64,000 nucleotides of DNA from assembly GCA_030653545.1 (NCBI GenBank), contig JAURZE010000013.1, positions 1 through 64,000 on the forward strand, given 5' to 3'. This stretch comes from Nitrospira sp. (lineage in GTDB: Bacteria > Nitrospirota > Nitrospiria > Nitrospirales > Nitrospiraceae). Shown here one piece after another: positions 17,128 through 25,748 of the stretch (positions are counted from its first letter, which is position 1; each line of letters starts with the position of its first letter). Both the position numbers and the translations under genes were made by a program. The notes beneath the pieces were generated by a model. The model ran no database searches. It saw only the letters and a list, made by a program, of their open reading frames with translations, and had not been told where the DNA came from.

Positions 17128-17263
17128 CCAGTATTTTGAACCATTGATTTGGGGAAGGCTACGTATCATGGCCGTTACAACGATGTCAATCGGAGTCGCC
17201 CGCGAGCCACTCACTCCTACACCGGATATCCCTCTGCTCTCAATGCCCGCCTGTGGACTTTGG

Positions 17264-17272
17264 TGCTACAAT
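17264..17272 (+). promoter_or_regulatory. Possible extended -10 promoter for aroG
   Basis: TGCTACAAT, an extended -10 element (TGn followed by a TATAAT-like hexamer), sits 64 bases before the aroG start in an otherwise gene-free 209-base gap between divergent genes. No good -35 is seen, which is acceptable for extended -10 promoters. Prediction by eye only. Confidence 0.35.
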
Positions 17273-17336
17273 TTGTCTATAGTGGCGCGAATCTGCCGCC
17301 TCTGTTCCTGCAAGATCTCCTCGGCAGAAAAAGGCG

Positions 17337-18404
17337 ATGACCTACATGAACCGACCCATCGACAACCAACATGTCTTAGAAATCAACGCGCTCCCCTCGC
17401 CGCGCGCCATCAAGACGAAGCTTCCCATCACGGATGAAGCCGCGGCTCTCGTCGTCGAAACGCGTGATGCCATCCGTCGGATTCTCCATGGCCAGGACCG
17501 CGACAGGCTGCTCGTCATCGTCGGTCCCTGTTCCATTCATGACCCCGAAGCCGCCTACGAATATGCCGCCAAGCTCAAGCCGGTGGCAGAAGCCCTGCGC
17601 GACCGCCTGTTGATCGTCATGCGCACCTACTTTGAAAAACCCCGCACGACCGTCGGCTGGAAGGGCCTCATCAATGATCCCCATCTGGACGGCACCTGCG
17701 ATATCGCCACCGGCATGGAACTGGCTCGCACAATTCTCTTGAAGATCAATCAGTCCGGCATGCCCTGCGCCACCGAGCTGCTCGATCCGATCAGCCCGCA
17801 ATATATCGCCGATCTGATCAGCTGGAGCGCCATCGGCGCCCGCACTACCGAAAGCCAAACCCATCGCGAACTGGCCAGCGGCGTCTCGATGCCGGTCGGA
17901 TTCAAGAACGGCACCGAAGGCAGTCTCCAAGTCGCCGTGAACGCCATGACCTCGGCCCGCGCACCGCATCATTTCGTCGGCATCAACGCCGAAGGGCAAA
18001 CCTCGATCATCCGGACCGCCGGCAACCCGGACCGGCACATCGTCCTCCGTGGCGGCGGCGGTAAAACCAACTATGAAGCGGAGCATGTCGCCAAAGCCGA
18101 AGCGGCGGTCGCCGGTGAAGGAATCGCGCGTCCGATCATGATCGACTGCTCGCACGACAACTCCAACAAGGACCATAAACGCCAGAGCCTCGTGGCCCGC
18201 GACGTGCTCCGCCAGTTCCGCGAGGGCCGCCACTCCATCATGGGCTTGATGCTCGAAAGCAATCTCAACCCCGGCAAGCAGGCCTGGAAGCAGGGCGTGA
18301 CGCTCGCGCACGGCGTCTCCATCACCGACGCCTGCCTCGGTTGGGATGAAACAGCCGCATTGCTGAACGAGCTGGCCTCAGAGGTTGTCTCAAAGCCGGT
18401 GTAA
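17337..18404 (+). CDS. aroG: 3-deoxy-7-phosphoheptulonate synthase (DAHP synthase, type I)
   Basis: Condenses phosphoenolpyruvate and erythrose 4-phosphate, the first step of aromatic amino acid synthesis. 355 residues, the standard length of the AroF/G/H class. Seen motifs: VIVGPCSIHDPEAA, MRTYFEKPRTTVGWKG, PCATELLDPISPQY, GARTTESQTHRELASG, GFKNGTEG, and the metal-binding LRGGGGKTNY, MIDCSHDNSNKDH. The N-terminal region that carries feedback-inhibition residues is present, but which amino acid inhibits it cannot be read here. It stands alone on the plus strand between two minus-strand metal clusters. Confidence 0.96.
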   Translation: MTYMNRPIDNQHVLEINALPSPRAIKTKLPITDEAAALVVETRDAIRRILHGQDRDRLLVIVGPCSIHDPEAAYEYAAKLKPVAEALRDRLLIVMRTYFEKPRTTVGWKGLINDPHLDGTCDIATGMELARTILLKINQSGMPCATELLDPISPQYIADLISWSAIGARTTESQTHRELASGVSMPVGFKNGTEGSLQVAVNAMTSARAPHHFVGINAEGQTSIIRTAGNPDRHIVLRGGGGKTNYEAEHVAKAEAAVAGEGIARPIMIDCSHDNSNKDHKRQSLVARDVLRQFREGRHSIMGLMLESNLNPGKQAWKQGVTLAHGVSITDACLGWDETAALLNELASEVVSKPV

Positions 18405-18429
18405 GACTTCGCGACCTTACTGTGCCTGC

Positions 18430-18774
18430 TCAAGGCCCCTCCCCCTCCGTTCCGCAGCCGCGGCCGCAGCCGCCCGAATCCGATGCGCCGTCGGGATGAT
18501 GATGGCCGCACCCGAGATCGCCGAGGCCTCCACCGAAGAGGTTTTTGAGGGTCGCCGGCGGCGCGTCCGATCCGGTATCGGTCTTGGTCCAAGCCTCCGA
18601 TTTCGCCACCATATCGACCCCGGCCGAAAACGTGGACAGGACCCGCTCCAGCGGCGCCCCGCACCGTTCACACGCCGCTCTCGGCGCATCGCCGACCTCC
18701 TGCCGATAACAGAACCGTTTCGGGCAGAACAACGACTCCAGACAATAGGCCGCGGCGTATTCATAGAGCGGCAT
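18430..18774 (-). CDS. FmdB-type zinc-ribbon protein with His/Cys-rich tail
   Basis: 114 residues from ATG 18774. The start MPLYEYAAAYC and later ACERCGAPLERVLSTFS follow the FmdB zinc-ribbon plan (MPxYEYxC...CxxCG), although the first cysteine pair is altered to C-x6-C-x4-C. The tail GCGHHHPDGASDSGGCGRGCG is rich in His, Cys and Gly and could hold metal. FmdB proteins are described as putative regulators, with no secure function. It is the last gene of the minus-strand metal island, 25 bases downstream of tonB, and converges with aroG. Longer upstream frames overlap tonB and are not supported. Confidence 0.7.
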   Translation of the reverse strand: MPLYEYAAAYCLESLFCPKRFCYRQEVGDAPRAACERCGAPLERVLSTFSAGVDMVAKSEAWTKTDTGSDAPPATLKNLFGGGLGDLGCGHHHPDGASDSGGCGRGCGTEGEGP

Positions 18775-18799
18775 GCTGACTCCGTCCTCTTCGACCCCA

Positions 18800-19846
18800 T
18801 CACGAATCCAGGCGATACTGAATCTGCACGCGTAACACGACCTGGCTCCGGCCCAGGGGTTGCGGTAATGCGAGCGGGCAGGAGCGCTTGATGACCTCGA
18901 TCGCGGCACGATCGAGCGCCTCATGCCCGGAACTCGTCGCAATGGTCACTTCCAGCAAGTGGCCGTGCTCATCGATGACCGCCCGCACGACCACATTTCC
19001 CTGCCAGTGATTCAGCCGGGCTTCATGAGGATATCGCTTCAACTCCGCCACCCGGCTCCAGAGCGTCTGCATCAACCATCCGAAATCCGGTTTGGCGTGA
19101 ACCGGCGCCGGCCCGGTCGCCGCCGTGGCAGACTCGCCCAGGACCGGAGCAGGCGGCAGAGGCCTGTCATTCATGGACTCCGAAGACACGGCCGCCGCCG
19201 GAGCTGGCGCGGGAGCCGCTGCTGCGGCTTCCGCGCGCACCTCCTGTGGCTCCCCGCGAAAGACCGGAGTGGAGAGTCCAGTCTCCCGTGAGGCCTCCAC
19301 GGCAAGCTGAGCTGGCGCCTCGTCCGTCGGAGGGACCGGCGCAGGGTTCGCCGACGAGACAGCCACAGCCGATTCCTCCGGCGGAGAAGGTCGGTCATTG
19401 GTGCCATGACTCAACACGTCCTCGGCGGCTGATGGCATTGGGTTCGCTTCGATCGCTCGATCGGACGGGAACGCCCGCGACGCTCCCGACACCGTTGCCG
19501 GATGAGCGTCGATGACAGGCGTGGCCGTCACCGGCTCAGCACTCGCGCGGCTCGCTTCCACCGTACGCTCGTGAGCGGCGGCGGCCGAGTCTGCGGCAGG
19601 CGTGGACAGGGGCCTTGATACCTGCCGCACCACCCGCGATGCCAGTGCCGAGACGGGTCTCTCCGCTTGGCTGGAAAGACTCTGGACTAGCGCGACGTCC
19701 CACTGAAACACCTCGCGCTGCGGCGGCACGGATTCCTGCGACCAGACCCACCCCGCGCCGCCCCAGAACAGAACATGCAGCAACAACGAGCATCCCCAGT
19801 TCCTGAGATCGGGACGGATCGGTATGCGCCCTATGCCGCGGTTCAT
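18800..19846 (-). CDS. tonB: TonB energy-transducing protein
   Basis: 348 residues. A single N-terminal membrane helix (CSLLLHVLFWGGAGWVW, about residues 18-36) anchors it to the inner membrane; a very long Ala/Pro/Ser/Glu-rich spacer crosses the periplasm; the C-terminal domain (about 260-348: RYPHEARLNHWQGNVVVRAVIDEHG, HEALDRAAIEVIKRSCP) contacts TonB boxes of receptors. ATG 19846 overlaps the stop of the PepSY gene in an ATGA junction, so the two are coupled. No exbB or exbD is in the window. It presumably serves the receptor encoded two genes upstream. Confidence 0.88.
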   Translation of the reverse strand: MNRGIGRIPIRPDLRNWGCSLLLHVLFWGGAGWVWSQESVPPQREVFQWDVALVQSLSSQAERPVSALASRVVRQVSRPLSTPAADSAAAAHERTVEASRASAEPVTATPVIDAHPATVSGASRAFPSDRAIEANPMPSAAEDVLSHGTNDRPSPPEESAVAVSSANPAPVPPTDEAPAQLAVEASRETGLSTPVFRGEPQEVRAEAAAAAPAPAPAAAVSSESMNDRPLPPAPVLGESATAATGPAPVHAKPDFGWLMQTLWSRVAELKRYPHEARLNHWQGNVVVRAVIDEHGHLLEVTIATSSGHEALDRAAIEVIKRSCPLALPQPLGRSQVVLRVQIQYRLDS

Positions 19847-21303
19847 CGTGCCCCCTTCGAAACGGATGGGCGAGTCGCCCAGATCCACAATCCCGACAGG
19901 GCGAGCCCTGCGCCTAGTCCGCACCAGCCCGCCATTCCGATCCGTCGGATGTCCTCATGCCCGAAGAACCAGGGCGCATCCCACCGATGCAGCAACTCAA
20001 ACAGACGGTGGTAGGTCCTGCGGGAGGGATCGAGCATCTCAAGAATCTCACCCGTCCGCGCATCGACATCGACCCAGAGAGGCGACGGGTCCTCGCGCTG
20101 CACACGAAAAACGGGAGGCAGCGCCTCCCGCGCGATCGCCGAATCGCGCCGCCGCTCCTCCCCGCTTCTGCGCCGGATGGTCAGCGCCGGCGCGCCCCCG
20201 AGGAGGGCGCTGACGGACGACTGCACCGTCGGCTCAGAAAACTCTTCCCGCGCCGCCGCCTCCGGATAGGTCAGCGCCACGATGGACTGATGCGACGCCG
20301 ATTCGCGGCCGATCGCATACAGCGTTCCCGCCACTTTCGTCACCCGTATCTCCTTCACTCTTCCCCCTGCCGCCATGCGGGACCACGCTCCCGCCGATCC
20401 TGCAAGGTCGCGCGCCGTCACGCGCCCGCCCATCGCCCGTTCCCGCTCCGCCGCCGAAGCTTTTCCGTCTGAAAACCATCGCCCGTGATCCATCGACAGC
20501 CACCCGCTGGCAATCCAGCACACGACCGCCACGCCGCCAATCGCTCCGAGCACGCGATGCACACCCCGAGATCCTCCGGAGAACCCCTTCCATCCATCGC
20601 GCGTCAGACCCCTGAGGCTCAGCCAGGCACCGGCCAGCGCCATCACCGTTGACAGCGCCCCAACCCACCAGAGCGTCCTGTCCCAGAGCGCCCACTGTCG
20701 ACGCAACCAGGGCAGATACCACCAATGCACCACCGCACCGGCCAGATTCCAACGCCGCTCCGCTACCGTCGTAGCCTGGACGACTTCGCCGGTCGTCCCG
20801 GAGAGATACAGCACCGGCGCCGACGGTCCCGCCAGTTCCGCTTTCCACAACGGCCGGTGCGGATCGAACCGCTGATGCACGGTCCAGACATCGTGTTCGA
20901 TCGCGCCAATCGAGACGATCGCGCCTTCCAGCGCCATGCGTTCCGCCGCGCGCTGCGCCTCAACGGCGACGAGCAGTCCTCCCCGGTTCTCGGCATTCAC
21001 CTGCCGCGCCATCAGCGAACCGTCGAGATACTGTACCGCCACGACGGGGACCTCCCCGACGGCGATGACCCGCAGCTGCTCGATCCCTTCGGGACGGTCG
21101 AACTCATGAACGATCCCCTCGAGCTCCCCACAGCAGAGGGCCGGATCGATCACCCCGGCCATGGAGAACCACTCGCTTTCCGTCACACTCGGATACGGCA
21201 CCCACAGCATGACCAGGCCGGAGAGACACCACAGCACCACCGCCGGCCCGACGCCGAGCGCCAGCCAGCGATGCCACCCAATGACGGAACCGCCCCTCCC
21301 CAT
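19843..21303 (-). CDS. PepSY-associated membrane protein
   Basis: 486 residues. Begins with a helix GWHRWLALGVGPAVVLWCLSGLVMLW, then periplasmic PepSY repeats (VNAENRGG; a second near DPSPLWVDVDARTGEILEML), with further helices near 210-235, 260-285 and at the C terminus (GMAGWCGLGAGLALSGLWIW). His residues in the helices (GWHR, HRVLGAIGG, LFELLHRWDAPWFFGHED) are typical of the PepSY_TM class, whose members lie beside TonB receptors and are thought to reduce or release metal from chelators. It starts four bases after the receptor stop and overlaps tonB, so all three form one uptake unit. Confidence 0.85.
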   Translation of the reverse strand: MGRGGSVIGWHRWLALGVGPAVVLWCLSGLVMLWVPYPSVTESEWFSMAGVIDPALCCGELEGIVHEFDRPEGIEQLRVIAVGEVPVVAVQYLDGSLMARQVNAENRGGLLVAVEAQRAAERMALEGAIVSIGAIEHDVWTVHQRFDPHRPLWKAELAGPSAPVLYLSGTTGEVVQATTVAERRWNLAGAVVHWWYLPWLRRQWALWDRTLWWVGALSTVMALAGAWLSLRGLTRDGWKGFSGGSRGVHRVLGAIGGVAVVCWIASGWLSMDHGRWFSDGKASAAERERAMGGRVTARDLAGSAGAWSRMAAGGRVKEIRVTKVAGTLYAIGRESASHQSIVALTYPEAAAREEFSEPTVQSSVSALLGGAPALTIRRRSGEERRRDSAIAREALPPVFRVQREDPSPLWVDVDARTGEILEMLDPSRRTYHRLFELLHRWDAPWFFGHEDIRRIGMAGWCGLGAGLALSGLWIWATRPSVSKGAR

Positions 21304-21306
21304 CGA

Positions 21307-23538
21307 CTAAAACCGGGCCATCATCAGCAATTCCACCGTTCGCGGCGCCCCGATCAGAACCTGACTGGGGTAGAACGGGTCCGCCCAGATCGCATAGGTC
21401 TTATCGAGCAAATTGCGGCCGCGCAGCATGAAGGTCATGTTCTTGTACGGAACCGAGACCCAGGCGTCCGTGGTCATGTAGGCATTGAGCCGGACAGCGT
21501 TCGCGTTATCCGCGTAGCGGTGGCCGACGTAGCGGAACGCCGCGCCGAGATCGAACGGCACGACAAACGGCACCCGGTAGACGCTCCAAATGTTGGCCAT
21601 CGTTTCGGGAACGTTCGGCGGGCGATTGCCGCCGCGGGAGACCACATTGCCTCCATCGGTTTCCGAAAAATCGGCAAACCGCGCGGACAGGAAGGTGAGA
21701 TTGCCCTGCAACCGCCAGGCGTCGGTCGGACGGATGGCGCCGCTGAGTTCCACTCCCTTGGAGGTCTGCCGTCCCACATTCTGGGCCGTGGTCAGCGAGG
21801 TCTGGGTCAGGATATTCTTCCGGAAGATGTCGAAGTAGGCCAGCGTCCATTCCGCCCGGTTGTTCCAGAGCCCCTGTTTGAGTCCGATTTCCCACTGCGC
21901 CCCGGTCGCCAGATTGAAATTCTCCCCCGCCCGAACGATGAAGACATTCGTGCCGACCGGATCGGCCGCCGTCGCATACTGACCATACAGCGTCAGATTC
22001 GGCAGCAAGTCGTAGACGAGTCCCGCGCGCCAGGTCGTCGGATTAAAGTTCCGTTCAAAGCTGGCGGTCGTATTGAACACGCCGGCGGCATTGAAGAGCT
22101 TCCGATCCAGATCGATATGGTCGTGCCGCAGGCCGCCGACCAGCTTGAGCGCATCCGTCAGATTGAATTGCTCTTCGATGAAGAGCGCGGCCGTCGTAAT
22201 CGTCGTCCGCTGCGCGGCCGAAGTGATCGAGCCGAACGAGCCGCTCGGAATCGCCAGCGGGTTGATGCTGTCGCCCCCGCTGAAGAAGCTGGGCCGGTTC
22301 AGATGGAGATGGCTGAAATCCACCCCGATGACAAACCGGTTCTTGTGCTCGAACAGCCGCTCGTTGATCTGGGCTTCCAACCGGTCGCCCGCCACATACT
22401 GATCATGCTGGACGAAGAAGCGGTCCCGATCGATCAGCTGAGTGCCGGTGTTGAATTGGTAGGTCTCGCCATTCTGCCAGTTCCGCTCCGCCCAATAGTA
22501 GTAGGCCTGATTGCGGATCTCGATCGTGCTGGTCGGCTGCCAGTTCGTCTTGAACTTGGTCCAATACGTCGTGGCGCTCATATCGGCGTCCACGACGTTG
22601 AAGTTCTGCCGGAGGATGCGCCCGTCGATCGTCCGCCCATCGTTCGTCGTGACGACGCCGCCGACCGCCGCCGAGCCGGCAAAGCTGCCGGGCATCAGGG
22701 GCGTCCCCCAATAGGGCACACTGCGATCGTGCGTCACATCGAACGACAGTTCGAAGTTGAGGTTGGGTGCGGCGTCATAGAGCAGCGCGCTCGTCCAATT
22801 CCAGTAGGTATAGGGCGCGCGCTGCACTCCGGCATAGTTGTCGGAGTTCTGATAACTGAGATCCACGCGATAATGCAGCTTGTCGGATCCGAGGGGCCCG
22901 CCGCTCCCCACCGCCGTCCGGAGCGTGTTATACGATCCGATGGACAGGAGCGCATCGGTTGTGACGTGGTCCTCCCGCAGCGGACGCTTCGTCACAAAAT
23001 TGATCGCCCCGCCCAACGCCCCTTCCCCGTAGAGAACCGAGGCCGGCCCCTTGAGAATTTCGATCCGGTCGAGATTCCAGGTATCGCGCGGCCGCGACGT
23101 CATGGACGCCGGCCCGATCATCAATCCGTCGTAGAGCAACCGCAGCTGATTGTTGGTGAAGCCGCGCATCGAAAAATTGGCCGGATTGCCGGGCGAATCG
23201 CCCACCGACAGGCCCGTCGCGCCCTGCACCGCTTCTGAAATCGTCCGTAACCCGCGCTCCTGCATGAGTGTCTGATCGACGACTTCGACGCTCGCCGGGA
23301 TCTCGCGAATCGACACACCCAACCGGCTGGCGGAAGGGCTTTGTTCCTCCAGATGCAGCGACCCGGTTCCCGCTGATGGAATTGCCTGACTGCGAATCTC
23401 CAGCGGAGGCACCTCGACCTCCTGTGGCCCCTCAGGATTGCCTTCCGCTGCGCGAATCGACCCTGGCCAGAGGACAGCGCTCCCGGTCACGACACTGACG
23501 GCCAATAGACCCACGATCATGTAACGAAACTCACTCAC
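21307..23538 (-). CDS. TonB-dependent siderophore/metallophore-type receptor
   Basis: 743 residues. Signal peptide at the start, then a plug domain with QTLMQERGLRTISEAVQGATGL, NFSMRGFTNNQLRLLYDG, IEILKGPASVLYGEGALGG and INFVTKRP, the classic motif set of siderophore-type receptors. The barrel follows and ends in LMMARF. The start is GTG 23538 with AAGGAGG six bases upstream. It lies in a zinc-type operon behind ribosomal protein genes, so a zinc complex (zincophore) is a likely ligand, but the iron-siderophore class cannot be excluded by sequence. The 132 bases before it hold no clear operator. Confidence 0.93.
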   Translation of the reverse strand: MSEFRYMIVGLLAVSVVTGSAVLWPGSIRAAEGNPEGPQEVEVPPLEIRSQAIPSAGTGSLHLEEQSPSASRLGVSIREIPASVEVVDQTLMQERGLRTISEAVQGATGLSVGDSPGNPANFSMRGFTNNQLRLLYDGLMIGPASMTSRPRDTWNLDRIEILKGPASVLYGEGALGGAINFVTKRPLREDHVTTDALLSIGSYNTLRTAVGSGGPLGSDKLHYRVDLSYQNSDNYAGVQRAPYTYWNWTSALLYDAAPNLNFELSFDVTHDRSVPYWGTPLMPGSFAGSAAVGGVVTTNDGRTIDGRILRQNFNVVDADMSATTYWTKFKTNWQPTSTIEIRNQAYYYWAERNWQNGETYQFNTGTQLIDRDRFFVQHDQYVAGDRLEAQINERLFEHKNRFVIGVDFSHLHLNRPSFFSGGDSINPLAIPSGSFGSITSAAQRTTITTAALFIEEQFNLTDALKLVGGLRHDHIDLDRKLFNAAGVFNTTASFERNFNPTTWRAGLVYDLLPNLTLYGQYATAADPVGTNVFIVRAGENFNLATGAQWEIGLKQGLWNNRAEWTLAYFDIFRKNILTQTSLTTAQNVGRQTSKGVELSGAIRPTDAWRLQGNLTFLSARFADFSETDGGNVVSRGGNRPPNVPETMANIWSVYRVPFVVPFDLGAAFRYVGHRYADNANAVRLNAYMTTDAWVSVPYKNMTFMLRGRNLLDKTYAIWADPFYPSQVLIGAPRTVELLMMARF

Positions 23539-23670
23539 AGCATTCCTCCTTGAGGCGAACTCACGGACGTCCGCACATCAGATGACAGTTCTTTCCCTGC
23601 TTTGCCGAGACCGGAACGGATGCGGCAAGGCCGCAATGGTCCGATGGGCACCCTCTACACGGTGTGTTGA

Positions 23671-23985
23671 TTAGGAAAGAATGGCCGGAGGCGGGCCGCG
23701 AACGGACGGAGACGAAAGGGGTGATGAATCACGGGACGCGTAGACCAGCGGACTGAGCCACGCGATCAGATCGATCACCGCGATGCCAGCATCGCCTGAA
23801 GCGAGTCCAGACTCGGCCGCATGGTCGAGCCACGCGTGATCGTCCAGCATCGTGTGCGCGGGGTTGCCGGTCAGCAGTCCCAGCTCATGATCGAGCAGGA
23901 CGAACGGCAACGGCAGCGCCAACGCCAGATAGGCGAGCAACGCTCCGGCCAGCACGACGCGATGAAGATAGGAACAACGCACCAT
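23671..23985 (-). CDS. Small membrane-anchored protein, paralogue 2 of a local family
   Basis: 104 residues with an N-terminal hydrophobic helix (VVLAGALLAYLALALPLPFVLL), an acidic/His turn LDHELG, the family motif DDHAWLDHAAESGL and the terminal RGPP near the C terminus. It shares this plan with 16774-17127 and 35080-35397. The gene starts four bases after the L33 stop and precedes the receptor by 132 bases, like paralogue 3, which also stands directly before a receptor. No named family recognised; a metal-related role in the cell envelope is inferred only from context. Confidence 0.7.
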   Translation of the reverse strand: MVRCSYLHRVVLAGALLAYLALALPLPFVLLDHELGLLTGNPAHTMLDDHAWLDHAAESGLASGDAGIAVIDLIAWLSPLVYASRDSSPLSSPSVRGPPPAILS

Positions 23986-23989
23986 CGTC

Positions 23990-24148
23990 TTACCGCTTTT
24001 CCTTATGCACCGCGTGTTTCCGACAGAATGAGCAATACTTCTTCAGCTCGATCCGGTCCGGATCGTTCTTCTTGTTCTTCGTCGTCGAATAGACCGACTT
24101 CCCCGGCGACTCACAGCCGATACAGGCGATGGTAATCACTTCACGCAT
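23990..24148 (-). CDS. rpmG: Ribosomal protein L33, with intact zinc ribbon
   Basis: 52 residues, translated here from the raw sequence because it is short. It begins [11 protein letters not shown] and continues [15 protein letters not shown], so all four zinc-binding cysteines are present (C9, C12, C39, C42). L33 is a small protein of the large ribosomal subunit. In zinc-starvation operons one expects the cysteine-free form, and the neighbouring S14, S18 and L28 here are cysteine-poor. So this copy is either the only L33 gene or an exception. It starts 21 bases after rpmB and is followed after four bases by the small paralogue-2 gene. Confidence 0.92.
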   Translation of the reverse strand: MREVITIACIGCESPGKSVYSTTKNKKNDPDRIELKKYCSFCRKHAVHKEKR

Positions 24149-24169
24149 GATCAGACTCCCTGGTCCTGG

Positions 24170-24406
24170 TTAAATCTTTTCTCCCGCCGCTCGCATTTCC
24201 GCCACGACACGGACCAACCCCTTCTTGTCGATGATCTTCATCCCGTGCGCCGAGACCGACAGGGTGATCCAGCGGTTTTCATCCGGCAGAAAATACCGCT
24301 TTCGCTGGATGTTCGGCAGGAACCGCCGTCTCGTCCGGTTGTTGGCATGACTCACGTTGTTGCCCGACACAGGCTTCTTCCCCGTCACCTGACATTGCTG
24401 GCCCAT
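24170..24406 (-). CDS. rpmB: Ribosomal protein L28, zinc-free form
   Basis: 78 residues. [29 protein letters not shown] and [13 protein letters not shown] are the L28 core, nearest in style to the E. coli protein. Only one cysteine remains (CQVTGK) and the CxxC pairs of zinc-binding L28 are absent, so it can function without zinc. AAGGAGGAGTGG before ATG 24406 is a strong ribosome site and fixes the start. Zinc-free L28 paralogues are classic members of Zur regulons, and the L28-L33-S14-S18 set resembles the alternative ribosomal protein operon known from actinobacteria. Confidence 0.93.
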   Translation of the reverse strand: MGQQCQVTGKKPVSGNNVSHANNRTRRRFLPNIQRKRYFLPDENRWITLSVSAHGMKIIDKKGLVRVVAEMRAAGEKI

Positions 24407-24448
24407 CCACTCCTCCTTGTTCACATCACCTTGTCGCCACACGCCCCC

Positions 24449-25732
24449 TTACACCCTCAACAGATCGTCATCGGCCTCCTGATCCTCCGGCGGATGTTCC
24501 GCCATGAGGGGAAACGGATCGGTGGCGGCGCGCCAGGACGCCAGCCCCGGCTCCAACTCTTCCTCCGTCAACAGACAGGCTTCCAGCCGGGCCCTGAGAG
24601 CCGCCTGATCCATCTTGCGGCCGATCAGCACCAATTCCTGGCTGCGGTCGCCAAACTCCGGATCCCACACGCCCTGCACGCGCTGATATTCTTCTTCATC
24701 CTCCGGCCACTGCGCCTTGGGCAATGCGGCATACCACCGCCCCACCCAGCGGACGGCGCCGGTCCCGCCCGCCTGCGACCAGAGGGCGATCAGATCCGGG
24801 CGCGAGGCAATCCAGAACAGGCCCTTCGACCGAAGCACGCCCGGCCAGGGCTCTTGAAAGAAGTGCCACACCCGCTCCGGATGAAAGGGGCGCCGGGCCC
24901 GAAACATCCAACTGGCGATACCGTATTCATCGGCCTCGGACCGCGCGTCACCGCGCAAGGTCTTCATCCACCCCGCCGCCTGGCTCGCCTGCTCAAAGTC
25001 GAATCGCCCCGTATCCAGAATGGCGCGGAGATCAACCCGGCCGTGGGACACGGGCAGACAGACCGCCTCGGGATTGAGCCGCGCCAGAATGGCCGACAGC
25101 TCGGCCATCTCGCGTTCCGACACCAGGTCCGCCTTATTGATGACCAGCACGTTGGCAAACTCGATCTGATCGATGAGGAGATCCGTGATCGTCCGCTCAT
25201 CCTCTTCGCCGAGGCCCAACCCCCGGACCCGCAGGTCTTCGGCTTCGTGATAGTCTTTCAGAAAGTTGACGGCATCGACGACCGTCACCATCGTATCCAG
25301 CCGGGCGACGGCGGAAAGACTGCGCCCCTGCTCGTTTTCGAACTGAAAGGTTTCAGCGACCGGCATCGGTTCCGAGATCCCCGTCGATTCGATCAGCAGA
25401 TAGTCGAACCGCCGCTCTTCCGCCAGCCGCGCCACTTCCTTCAGCAGATCCTCCCGCAGCGTGCAGCAGATGCAGCCGTTGCTCATCTCCACCAGTTGCT
25501 CGTCGGTCCGGCTGAGCGCGGCGCCGCCCTGTTCGACCAGCTGGGCATCGATATTGACCTCGCTCATGTCGTTGACGATCACCGCGACGCGCAGGCCCTC
25601 CCGATTGTGCAAGACATGATTCAAGACGGTCGTCTTGCCCGCTCCGAGAAATCCCGACAGCACCGTCACCGGCAGGCGGTCGTCGGGGCTGCGGCGCGAG
25701 CTCCTGACTGTTTGTTCCAAGACTGTGGTCAT
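24449..25732 (-). CDS. COG0523 GTPase, YciC/ZigA-like zinc metallochaperone
   Basis: 427 residues from ATG 25732, which has GGGAG about eight bases upstream. P-loop GFLGAGKTT (27-35), [10 protein letters not shown] switch, GCICC metal motif (C87, C89, C90), [10 protein letters not shown] and VINKADLV are all intact. The long C-terminal domain carries [14 protein letters not shown] and [10 protein letters not shown], which mark the large YciC/ZigA subgroup induced by zinc starvation. The protein ends in an acidic tail. It probably moves zinc to essential enzymes. It is followed by the rpmB-rpmG pair (42 bases) and preceded by a degenerate sister gene. Confidence 0.93.
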   Translation of the reverse strand: MTTVLEQTVRSSRRSPDDRLPVTVLSGFLGAGKTTVLNHVLHNREGLRVAVIVNDMSEVNIDAQLVEQGGAALSRTDEQLVEMSNGCICCTLREDLLKEVARLAEERRFDYLLIESTGISEPMPVAETFQFENEQGRSLSAVARLDTMVTVVDAVNFLKDYHEAEDLRVRGLGLGEEDERTITDLLIDQIEFANVLVINKADLVSEREMAELSAILARLNPEAVCLPVSHGRVDLRAILDTGRFDFEQASQAAGWMKTLRGDARSEADEYGIASWMFRARRPFHPERVWHFFQEPWPGVLRSKGLFWIASRPDLIALWSQAGGTGAVRWVGRWYAALPKAQWPEDEEEYQRVQGVWDPEFGDRSQELVLIGRKMDQAALRARLEACLLTEEELEPGLASWRAATDPFPLMAEHPPEDQEADDDLLRV

Positions 25733-25748
25733 GGCTGCTTCTCCCTTC

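Noticed and set aside
20725-23238. 837-residue plus-strand ORF rich in Arg and His
   Set aside because: It is antisense to the TonB receptor and PepSY genes, has no recognisable domain and reflects GC-rich codon use on the other strand.
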